DNA from: Ampelomyces quisqualis
Taxonomy: Eukaryota; Ascomycota; Dothideomycetes; Pleosporales; Phaeosphaeriaceae
Direction of reading: 5' to 3'
DNA: 64,000 bases
Assembly (NCBI GenBank): GCA_018398575.1
Contig: JAGTXZ010000010.1
Coordinates: forward strand, 1,054,001-1,118,000
The translations under genes were made by a program, and so were the position numbers. Each line of letters starts with the position of its first letter. Within the stretch, counting starts at the first letter, position 1. Shown one piece after another: positions 21,670 through 32,758 of this stretch. Below the pieces are notes generated by a model that saw only the letters and a list, made by a program, of their open reading frames with translations, made no database searches and was not told the origin of the DNA.

Positions 21670-24600
21670 ATGCGTTTCATTGATGCTGCAGTGGCCTTCG
21701 CAGGCATTGCAACTGCCTATTCACCCCCCGCTTACTCCCTTGACGGAGAGCGCTCTGGCAACGATGTAACTCCCACTATCGAAGTATCGAGCGGACCGGT
21801 ATCTTTCGAGGCCACACGTTCTACCCCAAAGGCCTGCCGCGCTAAAGCTGCCCCTGTGTATGAGACTGTATACGGTGCAAAGGCCGATCCTACTGCTGGG
21901 GGTGGCAGCGGCTATAATGCTGGCTACTCGGCGAATACCAAGCCTGACGCCACAAAAGCAGCTGGAGGCTCTAAAGCCAGTCCCTCGGCCAAGGTCGGAA
22001 AGCCGTTCGGTTACAACGAGGAACAGTTCCATCACAAGACTGAGGGGCACATGAAGCTGAAATCATGCAACCACTGGAGCCACAACGCGAAGGATCCCAA
22101 CCATATCGTACCAACAAATGTTGGTGAGAAGACTCAAATCTACTACGCGGAGAACGGAGAGCCCCGTAAGTTATCCCAGATCCATTGTACCACATGTGAC
22201 TGACAAACTCCTTCAGATCCTAGCAAGACCTTCTACTTCGGTATCCTCGACCTTCAGTTCAAGGCCCCTGCAGTTGTGTTGGAGCAATCAGCGTACATCA
22301 GCAATACTGCCTACTCTAGCAATGAGCTTGTCATCGACTTCACCTCGGCGGTTGCATGTGACTTCGCGAAGACATCCTGGACAAAGGGAACAATCATTGT
22401 CTCTAGCTCGGCAGAATGCAAGGAGGCATCTGACGATGACCAATGCTACTTTGAAATTGAGGACCTTGTCAAGTCCGATGACGGAAAGTCTATCATTGTG
22501 AAGGGCAAGCCTCAATCGCAAAGCGACTGCACAGAGGGCGGTGAAGCGAACTGGGGGATGTACCGTCCATCCGTTTCGAATGGAGGAAACGTTGTCAACC
22601 AGCCTGGGAAGAATGGTACTTCGACTGGTCCTCCGGGTTACAACGGCGCAACTGGACCCAATGGTAGTTCCGGAAGCGGTACCGGAACGGACGGCAGCAA
22701 CACGAACTCCACCGATAATGGTACTAGCGGTTTTGGTGACGAACTGTCTACTTGCCGCGCGCCCATAGACACAAAGTACAATCTCCCCACCGCTTGTGTT
22801 GGAGAATACTTCGATCTGGACTTGGATGAAGCTCTTGGATATGGTGCGCTATCTACCGATGACCTTGCCTTCCTTAATGAGGCAATGGCTGGACTGGATG
22901 ATGATACTCTTGCCAAAGTCACTCGCCGCACCGTGCTGCACCGTCGCAACATCGAGCGTAGACTTCTTGGGAGATTCTTGAGGTTTGTTGGCAATAAGAT
23001 TATCGCCCCTGCCGTCGCCGTCCTGAAGACTGCTGTCAACGTCGCCGCTACCGTGGCAACGGGTGTTGTTCAGCTCGTTACTACTGGTACCATCAGTGGC
23101 AGCATCCGAGAGTCTTTCAGTTTTGCTCTTCCTAACGGCGCCACAGCTGATGCCAAGCAAGTCGATTCTCCTTGGGGTGCTGCTATCCTTATCGCCGCCT
23201 ATGGTACTGCAGCCCAAGGTGCACCCACAAATGGCCTGCAGAAGGATGGATACCTCAACATCTTCTGCGTCGGCTGTGGAGCTCAAGGACGTGTTGAATT
23301 GGCAGGTCGCGCCACATGGTCCGTCACTCAAGGCATCACCCAAGGTGAGCTCGAGGCATGGGCAGATCTCAAAGCCGCTCTCAAAATCGGCGTCGACGCT
23401 CAGATTCAACTCAGCAGAGAGTGGAACAAAAACCTCTTCCAGGTCGGACTTCCAGGACTTTCCTTCGGTGTCATTACTATTGGTCCTCAAGTGCGCCTCG
23501 ACTCCCGCGTCACTCTCGAGGCTCAAGCCAAGGGTCGTCTCTTGGCGGGTGCTGAGCTGACCTGGAACCGCGCCTATGCTAAGATCGATATGGTCACTCC
23601 TGCAAACTCCATCCGCCAGAACTTTGATCCTGTCTTCCACCCCACTTTTGAGGCGGAAGGCTCAATCTCCGTTGGTGCTGAGCTCGGTCTCCCGATAGGC
23701 TTTGAGTTTGGCATCAGTGTTGCTTCGTGGAAGAAGACTGTAGCGCTAATCAATGAGCCAATGATTAAAGGCATTGCGAAAGCAGCTGCCAGCGCAGAGC
23801 TTTCAAATGGTCAATTTACTGCAGGCTTTACTGCGATTGAAGGCTGTATTGGTATCTACTCCAACCTCAGCTGGAGGAACCGCTTATATGGCGATGTCCT
23901 TGGCATTAGGCAGTTCGATATCATGGACACAGGCTACAAGAGCATCAAATCTGCCTGTATTCCCATTGGACCGCAGAATCAGACACCGGCGATCGGTAAT
24001 GGCCAAACATCGTCGCAGAGTAGCATTCAGCCAGCTGCTTCGCAGGCACCAACAAACAATGACGATGAGCCCAGCAGTGTAACACCAAATGCTCCTCAGA
24101 CTTCGTCGAACGACAACGCAACACCAGATACCCAACTTCCACCTGCTGCCAGTGGCGAGGGGGCCGCAATACCTCAAGCTTCTGCTCAACCTGATGGAAA
24201 TAGCGACATGCAGCCACCAGCTGCTGTCACATCACCAGCCGGGGACGAGCCAGTCGCCAACAGGCGATCGGTCTACAGCAGACAATCGAACTCGACTGAT
24301 CTCATGAGTAATAACAATTCGACTGCACCAGGTGGCCTACGTGACCTCACCGACTCGATCAAAAAGGCTACTAATGTCGTAACCTACAGCATAGCCGACA
24401 TTCCTACTGTAGCCTACGCGCGTGAAGACGGCTATGAGTTCACCAAGATCCTTGCTGAGAAAGGCGACTACAACATATTCTACTGCTCCAACGGCAACAT
24501 GTATGTCAAGAAAACTGCTCAAACCGCCGGTCTTGGCTGCGACGAGTTGTTCGTGTACAGTAATAACGCCGTTGCTGGTGATGGCGCCGGTCGTTACTTG

Positions 24601-25026
24601 TACTATCACACAAACACCATGGAAGCAGCCGGTGTGTCGCGCCTTCGCCTCGGCGACGAAGAAGCCCCCGTCAAGGGCACTTCTGCGCTCGCACTCGTCG
24701 CCTGGAACTCGACCGAGGTCGGAAGCGAGCCTGATGCGGACATCGAGGGCTTGTATTTCGCTGCCGATTACGACACCAAGGCTTTCTTCTGGCTCACTTT
24801 CTGCTCGTACAAGGACGGTCAACCGCCTAAAGTTTTCGTAGTCGAGGACCTCGAAAAGGGTGTTGCAGTCCTGGAGAGTGGCGATGTTAAGTTTTCTGTC
24901 ACTGGTGGCGATGTTGACAAGTGCTTTGCGCTGAGTGCGAAGGAAGATTCGGCTTCGTTGAACACTTGGAGTCAGTTCGATGACTCGGAGACGACAACGC
25001 CTGATGGGCTTGAGTATACTCTTTAA
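21670..25026 (+). CDS. Large secreted fungal protein (DUF7029/DUF7223-like)
   Basis: Two exons, 21670-22165 and 22217-25026, joined by a 51-nt GT-AG intron in phase 1, give 1,101 residues. It begins with a signal peptide (MRFIDAAVAFAGIATAYS). Residues of about 165-275 form a beta-rich module starting KTFYFGILDLQFKAP and containing VVLEQSAYI, VIDFTSAVACDFAKTSW and ECKEASDDDQCYFEI; this looks like the fungal DUF7029 type, though I name it from memory. A Gly/Ser/Asn/Thr linker follows. The second module, of about 450 residues, has many long beta-strand patterns and ends before a Pro/Gln/Ser/Asn linker at about 750-860. The last 230 residues form a third module with paired Cys (FYCSNGNMYV, GLGCDELFVY, FCSYKDGQ). 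Both linkers look like O-glycosylated extracellular spacers. No GPI signal is seen at the end. Function is unknown. It is convergent with the megasynthase gene, 181 nt away. Confidence 0.85.
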
Positions 25027-25207
25027 GGGGGGGTTCGGGTAGCCAAGCCTATTAAGCAAGCCTTCATATCTTAGCTTAATTGACTCAAACTAACAAGTAT
25101 CAAGCTGCCAATTCAAATGTTTGCATTTAGATTGATTGTTGACAGCAATAGAAAGAGTAGTATTGAATTGTGTCTACTGCAGTATATAGACGTAAGGAGA
25201 CGTAAGG

Positions 25208-28200
25208 TTAGCGTCTACCCAAATATCTAACCTCCTGGGTGGTACTCATACACGCAACGTAACGATCGACAACGCCCTGGTCAACGACAGGCACAGGATA
25301 GTCGTTCCCTCCAATAACGGACTCCCCAACCTTTGGCCCCGTGAAGAATTTGGCGGCAGCTTTAGCATCAGTAATATCATCCAGTAATGCAGTGATGCGC
25401 GCCAATGGACCGGTCCTATGAGCAGCGGCGAAGTTAAGCGCGCGTTCGCGCCATGTTGAGAAGGGTAAGAGTTCTTGGCCCTTCCTGGCGTTGCAAATAA
25501 GCTCAAAGAAGTGGCGGAAGGTCAGTGGAGACTGATTTGAAAAATCGTAATCCTTGAAGCCTCGACTCAGATCCCGTGTCATCAGCGAAACAATGGTCTC
25601 TGCTAGATAATCAACGGGAAGCACAGCTGCCATATCTGCTTCCACTATTGGAAACGCGCCCATATCAAGGCAGCCTGAGATGAAGTTGTGCAAGAAGTCT
25701 CCGCGGTCTAGGCGGAAATGCCCGGTAGCAGAAGATGCTGTCACAAAGGGCAAGCGGTATATAGACGCTTTTGCCCCTCGCCAACGAGCTGCTGCCACCA
25801 TGCGTTCAGCCGTGTATTTCGAAGTCGCGTAGCCATATTCGCCATCCCCTTCCCTGAGATCGTAGCCCATGTACTTCGGAAGCGTTGACATAGTAGAGAT
25901 GAGGTGCAGAGCTTTGTCTCGGCCTTGTGAAGCTAGACGTAGAAGCTCGTGAGTACTGACGATGTTTGGGCCCGTGTAGTCTTCCAGTGGCCGTACCCAG
26001 TCTACAAGGCCGCCCGAATGGCAAATGATATCGACGCGTTCAGCCAAACTGCCAAACTCTGCTGCCTCCAAGCCGAGTAATGGTTTTGACATATCCCCAA
26101 CGATCGGGTGGAGTAGCGGTTTGTAGTCTCCCTTCCACAGATTGTGGCTAGTCATTGCCTCAATTAAACGCTCCCAGGCATGATCGGAAGAGTTTGCGCG
26201 GACCAAACAGTACACATTCATCCCTAGGTCTAGCAGCTTCTCGACAATGAAGGCACCAACGAACCCTGTGCCACCAGTGACGAGAGCAGACTTTAGAGGG
26301 GCGTTGATCTGGGCAGTTTCGAACTTGAAGGAAGAGTCAAGACAACCTTTTTTGATGGCACTGATGTTGATCCGAGGTGTGGTTGGTGATACCAACGACG
26401 AGAGACATGTGTTGCTGCTGTTGCTGCTGCTGTTGCTGCTGCTGAACAACTCGTCCGAATCAGACATATTACTCTGCAAGCTCGAGACTAAGAACTGGCT
26501 GAGAGCCTGGAGGTTGGGATATTGGAATGCAAACCTAGCCGATAGCTTCAGGCCGGTGAGTCTGGCCAGCTGGTTCCGCATCAGGACGGCAGTCAATGAA
26601 TCAATTCCAATTTCCTGCAATGGCTTGTTCACGTCCACATCATCAGGCTGCGAAAACCCTAGAGCATTTGCCACAGTTGTACGGACCATGCGTAGCACGA
26701 TCTCCAAGTGCTTTTTTGGCGGAACTTGGTCCAAAAGTTCAAGCAAGGTCTGGTCTTTGAAGCTTGTTTGCTTACTTTGGCTATCTTGATCCCTCTGATT
26801 GGGTAGAGTACGGAAGAGAGGTGGAGTGCCGTCCTGCCTTAGAACTCCAAAATAGTTCCGGAGTCGATCCGGATCCAGTGCGGCAACAATGGTCAACGCA
26901 CGCTTGCTGCGTATGGCACTTTCAGTCGACGTTAGGGTGCGATCAGGGAGGAGCATGTCTAGACCCATTTGAGAAAAGCGGACAAGATCTACACTGCTCA
27001 GTCTGCTCGCCATGCCGTCACCACCCCACGGGCCATAGGCGACTGATGAGGCTGACAAACCTTGGGCCTGACGCAACAGTGCTAGTCCGTCCAGGAAGGT
27101 ATTTGCTGCGGCATAATTTGCCTGTCCAGGCATACCGACAATGCCAGAGATGGAGGAAAACAGGACGAAGATATCAAGATCCATAGCTTGCGTCAACCGA
27201 TGTAAGTTCCATGCACCCTGTACCTTGGGCGCAAAGACGCTGGCACATTGCTGTGGCGTCATGGTTCGCAAAATGCCATCTTCCAGGAGCCCGGCGGTGT
27301 GAATAATACCTCGAAGCGGTCTTTCGGTCGTGAAGATAGTCATGAGTGACTCGACACTCGCAAAATTCGCTACATCACACGCGACGATGGTAGCTGTGGT
27401 CCCAAGGCAAGCAAGCTCTTCGACCAAACGATCGGCACCTGGAGTTTCCTGCCCGCGACGTGATATGAGAATGAGCTCGCACACGCCATGTTCGCTTGCC
27501 AGCCATTTGGCTACACGCGAACCAAGGTCACCGAGGCCGCCAGTAATAAGGACGGGCCCACCTGGTCGGACAAGAGGTTGTTGTGTGGCGGATTCATGAT
27601 TTGATCTCAAAGTGCTGTGCACCCGTGGCGCTACGACGTGCCCCTGACGCACTATGCACTCAAGCTCGTCATGTATCATGAGTACATTTGGAAGCTTTCG
27701 GAATCCCTCCATGTTATCGATATTGATCAATCGCAGGTGGAGGTCAGAGTGTTCGTTGCGAGCGGTTCGTGCAAGGCCACACAACGACGCATGCAGGAGT
27801 TGCGACGATCCATATGTGATCCAAACCAGGTTTGGAGGACTTGACATTTGCGTTGCTGTTTGGAGTACTTGCAATGCTTGCACTGTAACCTCATATGCAG
27901 CCTCTGCAGCATTGTCAACGCCCGACTCCCACAAGCACAAGACACCTTCCACTTGACCGATGATCTCGGCATCTTCCAACATGTCGATTTGATTAACGTG
28001 TATTTTTGAACGCGATAGAGTCTCTTGCAGCTGTTTCACCCATGAAATATCTTTTTCTGGGCGCAACAGAGCCCAAGAGCCGCCCTGGGCCTTATCGTCT
28101 ATATCGACCGGTTGCAATTGCACATCGAACTGGAAATTATCGGCACTGAACTCGCTGCAGTCCGACTGGTCTTGACTCGGAAGAGGTGTGGTAGCTTGTC

Positions 28201-31200
28201 GACGCGGGTTCTGGTCTCGCAGCGATGGGAATTGCTTGCGCTGGAAAGCATATGTGGGTAGTTCAACCCGACGAGAGCAACCCAGTGGGTTTAAATAGCC
28301 ACTCCAGTCAACCGGTACGTGCCGCACATGCAGCCCAGAAATGCTGCGCTGCATTGTCTGGTGCTCTTGTCTACCAGCAACAAGTGACGGCAACCATGTG
28401 ATCGACTCGTGCATCTCGAGACAGGCTGCGCCCATGCCAACCAACACCGGCTGTGGACCAAGCTCAAGAAAAATAGAAACACCATGCTGATGGAGTGTTT
28501 GGATCCCTTCTACAAAGCGGACAGCTCTGCGTGCCTGTTGAACCCAATAGACACTTGTCTCAAGTTGTCCAGCTTCGGCAAGCTTCCCTGTAAGGCTGCT
28601 TACCATGGGCAACTTTGGCGGTCGGAAATGTACTGTCTCTGCTACAGTGTGGAAGCTGGACAATATGCTGTCCATGTGATACGAGTGGAATGCGTGAGAT
28701 ACTTTGAGCGGCTTTGTCTTCCGCCCGCGTTCAACGAAATAAGCCCCCAGCTTATCAACAGCTTCAGCGTCGCCTGAAACCACAGTTTGCGTATGCGTGT
28801 TGTGGCCTGCTATGTCCACCTCGCCATCCACATGGAGCGCACTGATTGCTTTTGCAACTTCCTCCGCGCTTGCCTCGAGCGAAGTCATTCTCCCATCAGC
28901 AGTGACAGCTTGCATGAGCTTGCCACGAGCTGCTACAAGGCGACATGCATCAGCCAGATCAAATACACCAGCCACATGCGCAGCTGCGAGCTCTCCGACA
29001 CTATGGCCAAGGATGATATCCGGCTGCACGCCCCAGCTCTGCCATAAGCGCCATAAGGCTACCTCCAGAGCGAAAAGGGCTGGCTGTGCAAAATCTGTTC
29101 GATCTAACAGTGATGCAGAGTTGCTTGCTGGTTCAGCATGCATGACATCCCTCAAGGGGGTCTCCAATTCAGTGAAATGAGTAGAGATCTCGTCCAAAGC
29201 ATCATGAAACACCGGATATAGGTTGTAAAGACCTTTGCCCATCTCGAATATTTGGCTGCCCTGTCCAGTGAAAAGCATAGCTAAACGTGGTGCTCGATTT
29301 TCGAAAGTGCTGGGCAATGCTTCTAGAGAAACGGACTTCAATCTCTCTAGAAGAGTGGCTTTGTTGTTGGCCTCCAATATTAGACGTCGCGGACGGTGGC
29401 TGCGTGTGGTCGCGAGCGAGAAGGCGATTCCACCAAGATCATCTCCATCCTCCTTTTCCATGACTTGAATGTGCTTTTCCAGTCTGTGCGCCTGCTGCAC
29501 CAAGGCTGCGTCTGTACTTGCTGACAACAAGAAAGGCAACTCGATATCCGTGGAAGCCAACATACATCCTGGCTCCTGCGAGGGTGCGTTCACAATAGGC
29601 GCCTCCTGAAGAATAACATGAGCATTGGTTCCACCAATCCCAAATGCACTGACACCCGCCCGTCGAGGCCGACCATCTCGGGGTGTCCAAGGTTGGGTTT
29701 CTTGAACAAGTGCCATGTTCGCGCTTTGCCAATCAACTGCCGATGTCGGAGTCTTAGCGTGCAGAGTTCTGGGGAGTGTGTTGTGCTTCATAGCCAAAAC
29801 CACCTTCAACACGCCTGCCAGACCTGCAGCAGCTTGCGTATGGCCGATATTGGACTTCGATGTACCGAGCCACAACGTTCCATCATCGGACTGTTGCCGT
29901 CCGCTAAACACATTGACCAACGCCGTACCCTCGATCGGATCGCCCAAAGTTGTACCTGTACCATGTGCTTCAATGTAATCAATCTCACTAGGGGCAAGGT
30001 CGGATGCCGCAAGGGCGGTTCGTATCAAACGCTCTTGCGCCTGCCCACTAGGGACCGTCAGTCCAGGAGCACTTCTTCCTCCATGGTTTACCGCTGTCCC
30101 ACGCAGGACCGCATGGACTCGATCATTGTCGCGAATGGCGTCGCTCAGCCGCTTCAGGACTACAACGGTACAGCCTTCTGCCCAACCTACGCCCTCGTTG
30201 TCCGAAGCAAATGCCCGACACCTTCCATCGGGAGATAGACCACCAAGTCGACTAAACTCGACATGCATCGCAGGAGTAAGCAGCAGACTGATCCCACCAG
30301 CCACAGCCATGTCACATTCTCCTTGACGCAAAGCGTTACACGCTAGATGAGTGGTTACTAGGGACGAAGAGCACGCCGTATCCACAGTTATACTTGGACC
30401 TTCGAGCCCTAGAACGTAGGAGATTCGACCAGACATGGTACTGCCTGCCGAGCCAGTGAGTGCATAACCCCCTAGTTCCTCTAAGGTCGGTACAAACGCG
30501 GTGTGTGCGGAGATGGTACATACGCCCATGTAGACTCCCGTGTTGCTGCCGCGCAGATGCTCGAGAGTGTAACCTGCGCGCTCCACACCCTCCCAGCACG
30601 TTTCAAGACCGACGCGCTGCGTGGGATCCATGTCAGTTGCTTCTCGTGGAGAGATCCCAAAGAATGAAGCATCAAATGCATCAACCGAGTCAATGAAGCC
30701 GCCCTTTCGAGAGCATGACATCCCCGCCGCATTTGCGTTAGGGCTGTAGAGAGCGTCAGAATCCCAACGAGTCTTTGGAACGTCAGTGATTGCATCAACA
30801 CCACGCTCGAGCAGATCCCAGTACTCTTCCGGAGTTGTGACTCCACCTGGAAGTCGACATGCCATGGATACAATAGCAATGTCCTCGTCATTCCCCATGC
30901 GACGCATAGGAATCATAGAAGCAGACGACTTGTCCGTTGCTTTCCCGAGCAAGCATGCAATCAATGCTCTAATTGTATAATGCTCGAACAAGATGGCGGG
31001 CGATATCTGTCGATCAAAGAGTTTCTCCAGCCCTCTCTGGACTCTAATCACTCGGACTGAGTCGCCACCGATCTCGAAAAAATTGTCATCGATGCTGATT
31101 TGATCATGACCCAACGCTTCTGACCATATGAGCCGAATATTGGCTTCGATTGATGTCTCTGGCTTGATTGGAGCTTCTTGGATCGCTTCAGTTCTGTCGG

Positions 31201-32758
31201 CCAGTGCTTTGCGATTGATTTTCCTGTTTGGGGTCATAGGGAATTCTTTTAGCTCAATAAAGAAAGCTGGCATCATATACGCTGGAAGTTTCGTTTTCAG
31301 CCATGCGCGTAAAATCCGGTCGATCCTCAGCTCTTTCGCTCCCGCAGGAACCAAGGGAGTACCAGCTCGCACAATATACGCAACTAGCCGGTCGCCCATG
31401 CTGACTACTACACACTCCGAAATCTCTTCATGACTAGTGACGGCAGCTTCGATGTCGCCCACTTCGATTCTATGACCACGGATTTTGACCTGTCCATCTA
31501 TGCGTCCTATAACGATGAGTCGTTCGGGACCCTCGAAGCGTGCAAGATCGCCTGTACGATACATTAAGCCTTTATGGAAGGGGTTCGGGAGAAAGCGTGT
31601 CCCGGTGATTTCAGGCTTGTTGAGGTAGCCCCTCGCCAGACCAGCACCCCCTATGTACAGTTCGCCTTCGCTGTTCAGCGGTACAGCCTCCAAATTCTCA
31701 TCGAGGACATAAAGCCTGTAGTTGTTGAAAGGTTTACCAATCAACATTCTTGAATCGAAACAGACTCTCCAGTAACTCGAGTATATTGTCGCTTCTGTCG
31801 GACCATACAAATTCCATACCGAATCAGCGCATGGTATAAGACGGTCCGCTAGTCCACGGGGCAGCGCGTCGCCTGCACTAAATATCTTGGACAGATAAGA
31901 GGCCCCCTTCCAGCCTGAATCGAGTAACATTTGCCAGGTGACCGGTGTGGCTTGCATGGTGGTGATCTCGTAGTGCTCAAGGTGATGCATGAGTCTGTTT
32001 GGATCTTTGATCTCGTTTGTTTGGGCAACCACCAATGTTGCACCACTGATCAATGGCAAGAAAATCTCGAGCATCGCGATGTCGAAAGACACGGTGGATA
32101 TGGCAAGGAGTCGGTCCTTTTCTTCGCACCCCGGCTCCTTTTGCGCTCCTAACAGGAAGTTGCACAAGGCACCATGCTGGATTTCCACGCCCTTCGGCGT
32201 GCCCGTGGAACCTGATGTGTATATGATGTACGCAAGGTCGTGTGGAAAAACCTCAACTTCAGGATTGCTCTTCTCACTCTTTAAATCTAACTCACCTCTA
32301 GGTATCGTACTAGAGTCGAGACAAACACCCTTCCAAAATGACAGCGCGTTCCGTGTGCTTGGTCCGATGATAACGATCTTGGGCTCTGCATCGCATAGCA
32401 TTTGATGAATGCGCTCCTCAGGAAAAGTGGCATCGATCGGAATATATGTCGCGCCACTTTTCAATACTGCGATCAGCATGACTACAAGGTCAATTGAGCG
32501 GTCAAGAGCGATGCCAATGCGATCACCGCGCTTGATACCGTGCTGTCCCAAGACGTGGGCAAAACGATTCGCCAGACCGTTGACTTCTCCATAGCTCAAC
32601 TCCTCGTTTGCACAGATCAAAGCTGTTTTATCTGTGTACTTCTCGGTGACGTTCTGGAGTAATTGATGGAGACAGTGCCCGAGCGTCAGAGCGTCGTCGG
32701 TGTCGTTGAATAGCTCCGGAGCTGCTTGATGGTATTCTGGGGCCGTACTTTCGCTCAT
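25208..32758 (-). CDS. Hybrid NRPS-PKS, A-PCP-KS-AT-KR-ACP-R (SwnK-like)
   Basis: A single exon of 2,516 residues. Domains: adenylation, about 25-520 (YIIYTSGSTGTPKG, SFDIAMLE, NLYGPTEATIY, lysine of NRKINRKAL); carrier 1, about 530-605 (FFEIGGDSV); ketosynthase, about 622-1046 (DTACSSS, EAHGTGT, KSNIGH, all catalytic residues present); acyltransferase, about 1158-1460 (GHSVGE, with HAFHS suggesting malonyl-CoA); ketoreductase, about 1735-1900 (TGGLGDLG, SS, QANYAAAN); carrier 2, near 2050 (IGIDSL); thioester reductase, about 2155-2480 (TGGTGFVG, YATSK). There is no condensation, dehydratase, enoyl reductase or thioesterase domain. This order is that of SwnK, which in the swainsonine pathway loads pipecolate, extends it with malonyl-CoA and releases it reductively. 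Asp of SFDIAM supports an alpha-amino or imino acid substrate. No swnA, N, R, H1, H2 or T homologue is seen in the window. The gene looks intact. The product is inferred. Confidence 0.9.
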   Translation of the reverse strand: MSESTAPEYHQAAPELFNDTDDALTLGHCLHQLLQNVTEKYTDKTALICANEELSYGEVNGLANRFAHVLGQHGIKRGDRIGIALDRSIDLVVMLIAVLKSGATYIPIDATFPEERIHQMLCDAEPKIVIIGPSTRNALSFWKGVCLDSSTIPRGELDLKSEKSNPEVEVFPHDLAYIIYTSGSTGTPKGVEIQHGALCNFLLGAQKEPGCEEKDRLLAISTVSFDIAMLEIFLPLISGATLVVAQTNEIKDPNRLMHHLEHYEITTMQATPVTWQMLLDSGWKGASYLSKIFSAGDALPRGLADRLIPCADSVWNLYGPTEATIYSSYWRVCFDSRMLIGKPFNNYRLYVLDENLEAVPLNSEGELYIGGAGLARGYLNKPEITGTRFLPNPFHKGLMYRTGDLARFEGPERLIVIGRIDGQVKIRGHRIEVGDIEAAVTSHEEISECVVVSMGDRLVAYIVRAGTPLVPAGAKELRIDRILRAWLKTKLPAYMMPAFFIELKEFPMTPNRKINRKALADRTEAIQEAPIKPETSIEANIRLIWSEALGHDQISIDDNFFEIGGDSVRVIRVQRGLEKLFDRQISPAILFEHYTIRALIACLLGKATDKSSASMIPMRRMGNDEDIAIVSMACRLPGGVTTPEEYWDLLERGVDAITDVPKTRWDSDALYSPNANAAGMSCSRKGGFIDSVDAFDASFFGISPREATDMDPTQRVGLETCWEGVERAGYTLEHLRGSNTGVYMGVCTISAHTAFVPTLEELGGYALTGSAGSTMSGRISYVLGLEGPSITVDTACSSSLVTTHLACNALRQGECDMAVAGGISLLLTPAMHVEFSRLGGLSPDGRCRAFASDNEGVGWAEGCTVVVLKRLSDAIRDNDRVHAVLRGTAVNHGGRSAPGLTVPSGQAQERLIRTALAASDLAPSEIDYIEAHGTGTTLGDPIEGTALVNVFSGRQQSDDGTLWLGTSKSNIGHTQAAAGLAGVLKVVLAMKHNTLPRTLHAKTPTSAVDWQSANMALVQETQPWTPRDGRPRRAGVSAFGIGGTNAHVILQEAPIVNAPSQEPGCMLASTDIELPFLLSASTDAALVQQAHRLEKHIQVMEKEDGDDLGGIAFSLATTRSHRPRRLILEANNKATLLERLKSVSLEALPSTFENRAPRLAMLFTGQGSQIFEMGKGLYNLYPVFHDALDEISTHFTELETPLRDVMHAEPASNSASLLDRTDFAQPALFALEVALWRLWQSWGVQPDIILGHSVGELAAAHVAGVFDLADACRLVAARGKLMQAVTADGRMTSLEASAEEVAKAISALHVDGEVDIAGHNTHTQTVVSGDAEAVDKLGAYFVERGRKTKPLKVSHAFHSYHMDSILSSFHTVAETVHFRPPKLPMVSSLTGKLAEAGQLETSVYWVQQARRAVRFVEGIQTLHQHGVSIFLELGPQPVLVGMGAACLEMHESITWLPSLVAGRQEHQTMQRSISGLHVRHVPVDWSGYLNPLGCSRRVELPTYAFQRKQFPSLRDQNPRRQATTPLPSQDQSDCSEFSADNFQFDVQLQPVDIDDKAQGGSWALLRPEKDISWVKQLQETLSRSKIHVNQIDMLEDAEIIGQVEGVLCLWESGVDNAAEAAYEVTVQALQVLQTATQMSSPPNLVWITYGSSQLLHASLCGLARTARNEHSDLHLRLINIDNMEGFRKLPNVLMIHDELECIVRQGHVVAPRVHSTLRSNHESATQQPLVRPGGPVLITGGLGDLGSRVAKWLASEHGVCELILISRRGQETPGADRLVEELACLGTTATIVACDVANFASVESLMTIFTTERPLRGIIHTAGLLEDGILRTMTPQQCASVFAPKVQGAWNLHRLTQAMDLDIFVLFSSISGIVGMPGQANYAAANTFLDGLALLRQAQGLSASSVAYGPWGGDGMASRLSSVDLVRFSQMGLDMLLPDRTLTSTESAIRSKRALTIVAALDPDRLRNYFGVLRQDGTPPLFRTLPNQRDQDSQSKQTSFKDQTLLELLDQVPPKKHLEIVLRMVRTTVANALGFSQPDDVDVNKPLQEIGIDSLTAVLMRNQLARLTGLKLSARFAFQYPNLQALSQFLVSSLQSNMSDSDELFSSSNSSSNSSNTCLSSLVSPTTPRINISAIKKGCLDSSFKFETAQINAPLKSALVTGGTGFVGAFIVEKLLDLGMNVYCLVRANSSDHAWERLIEAMTSHNLWKGDYKPLLHPIVGDMSKPLLGLEAAEFGSLAERVDIICHSGGLVDWVRPLEDYTGPNIVSTHELLRLASQGRDKALHLISTMSTLPKYMGYDLREGDGEYGYATSKYTAERMVAAARWRGAKASIYRLPFVTASSATGHFRLDRGDFLHNFISGCLDMGAFPIVEADMAAVLPVDYLAETIVSLMTRDLSRGFKDYDFSNQSPLTFRHFFELICNARKGQELLPFSTWRERALNFAAAHRTGPLARITALLDDITDAKAAAKFFTGPKVGESVIGGNDYPVPVVDQGVVDRYVACMSTTQEVRYLGRR
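26412..26444 (-). repeat. Trinucleotide repeat in the ACP-R linker of the megasynthase
   Basis: A 33-nt run of CAG/CAA-type triplets (read on the coding strand as AGC and AAC) encodes the SSSNSSSNSSN stretch between the second carrier domain and the reductase domain. It is in frame, so length changes would alter only a flexible linker. Confidence 0.8.

Noticed and set aside
25208..32758. Tenuazonic acid synthase (TAS1-type) as an identity for the megasynthase
   Set aside because: TAS1 has a condensation domain and ends after the KS; this protein has neither feature and carries AT, KR, ACP and reductase domains.
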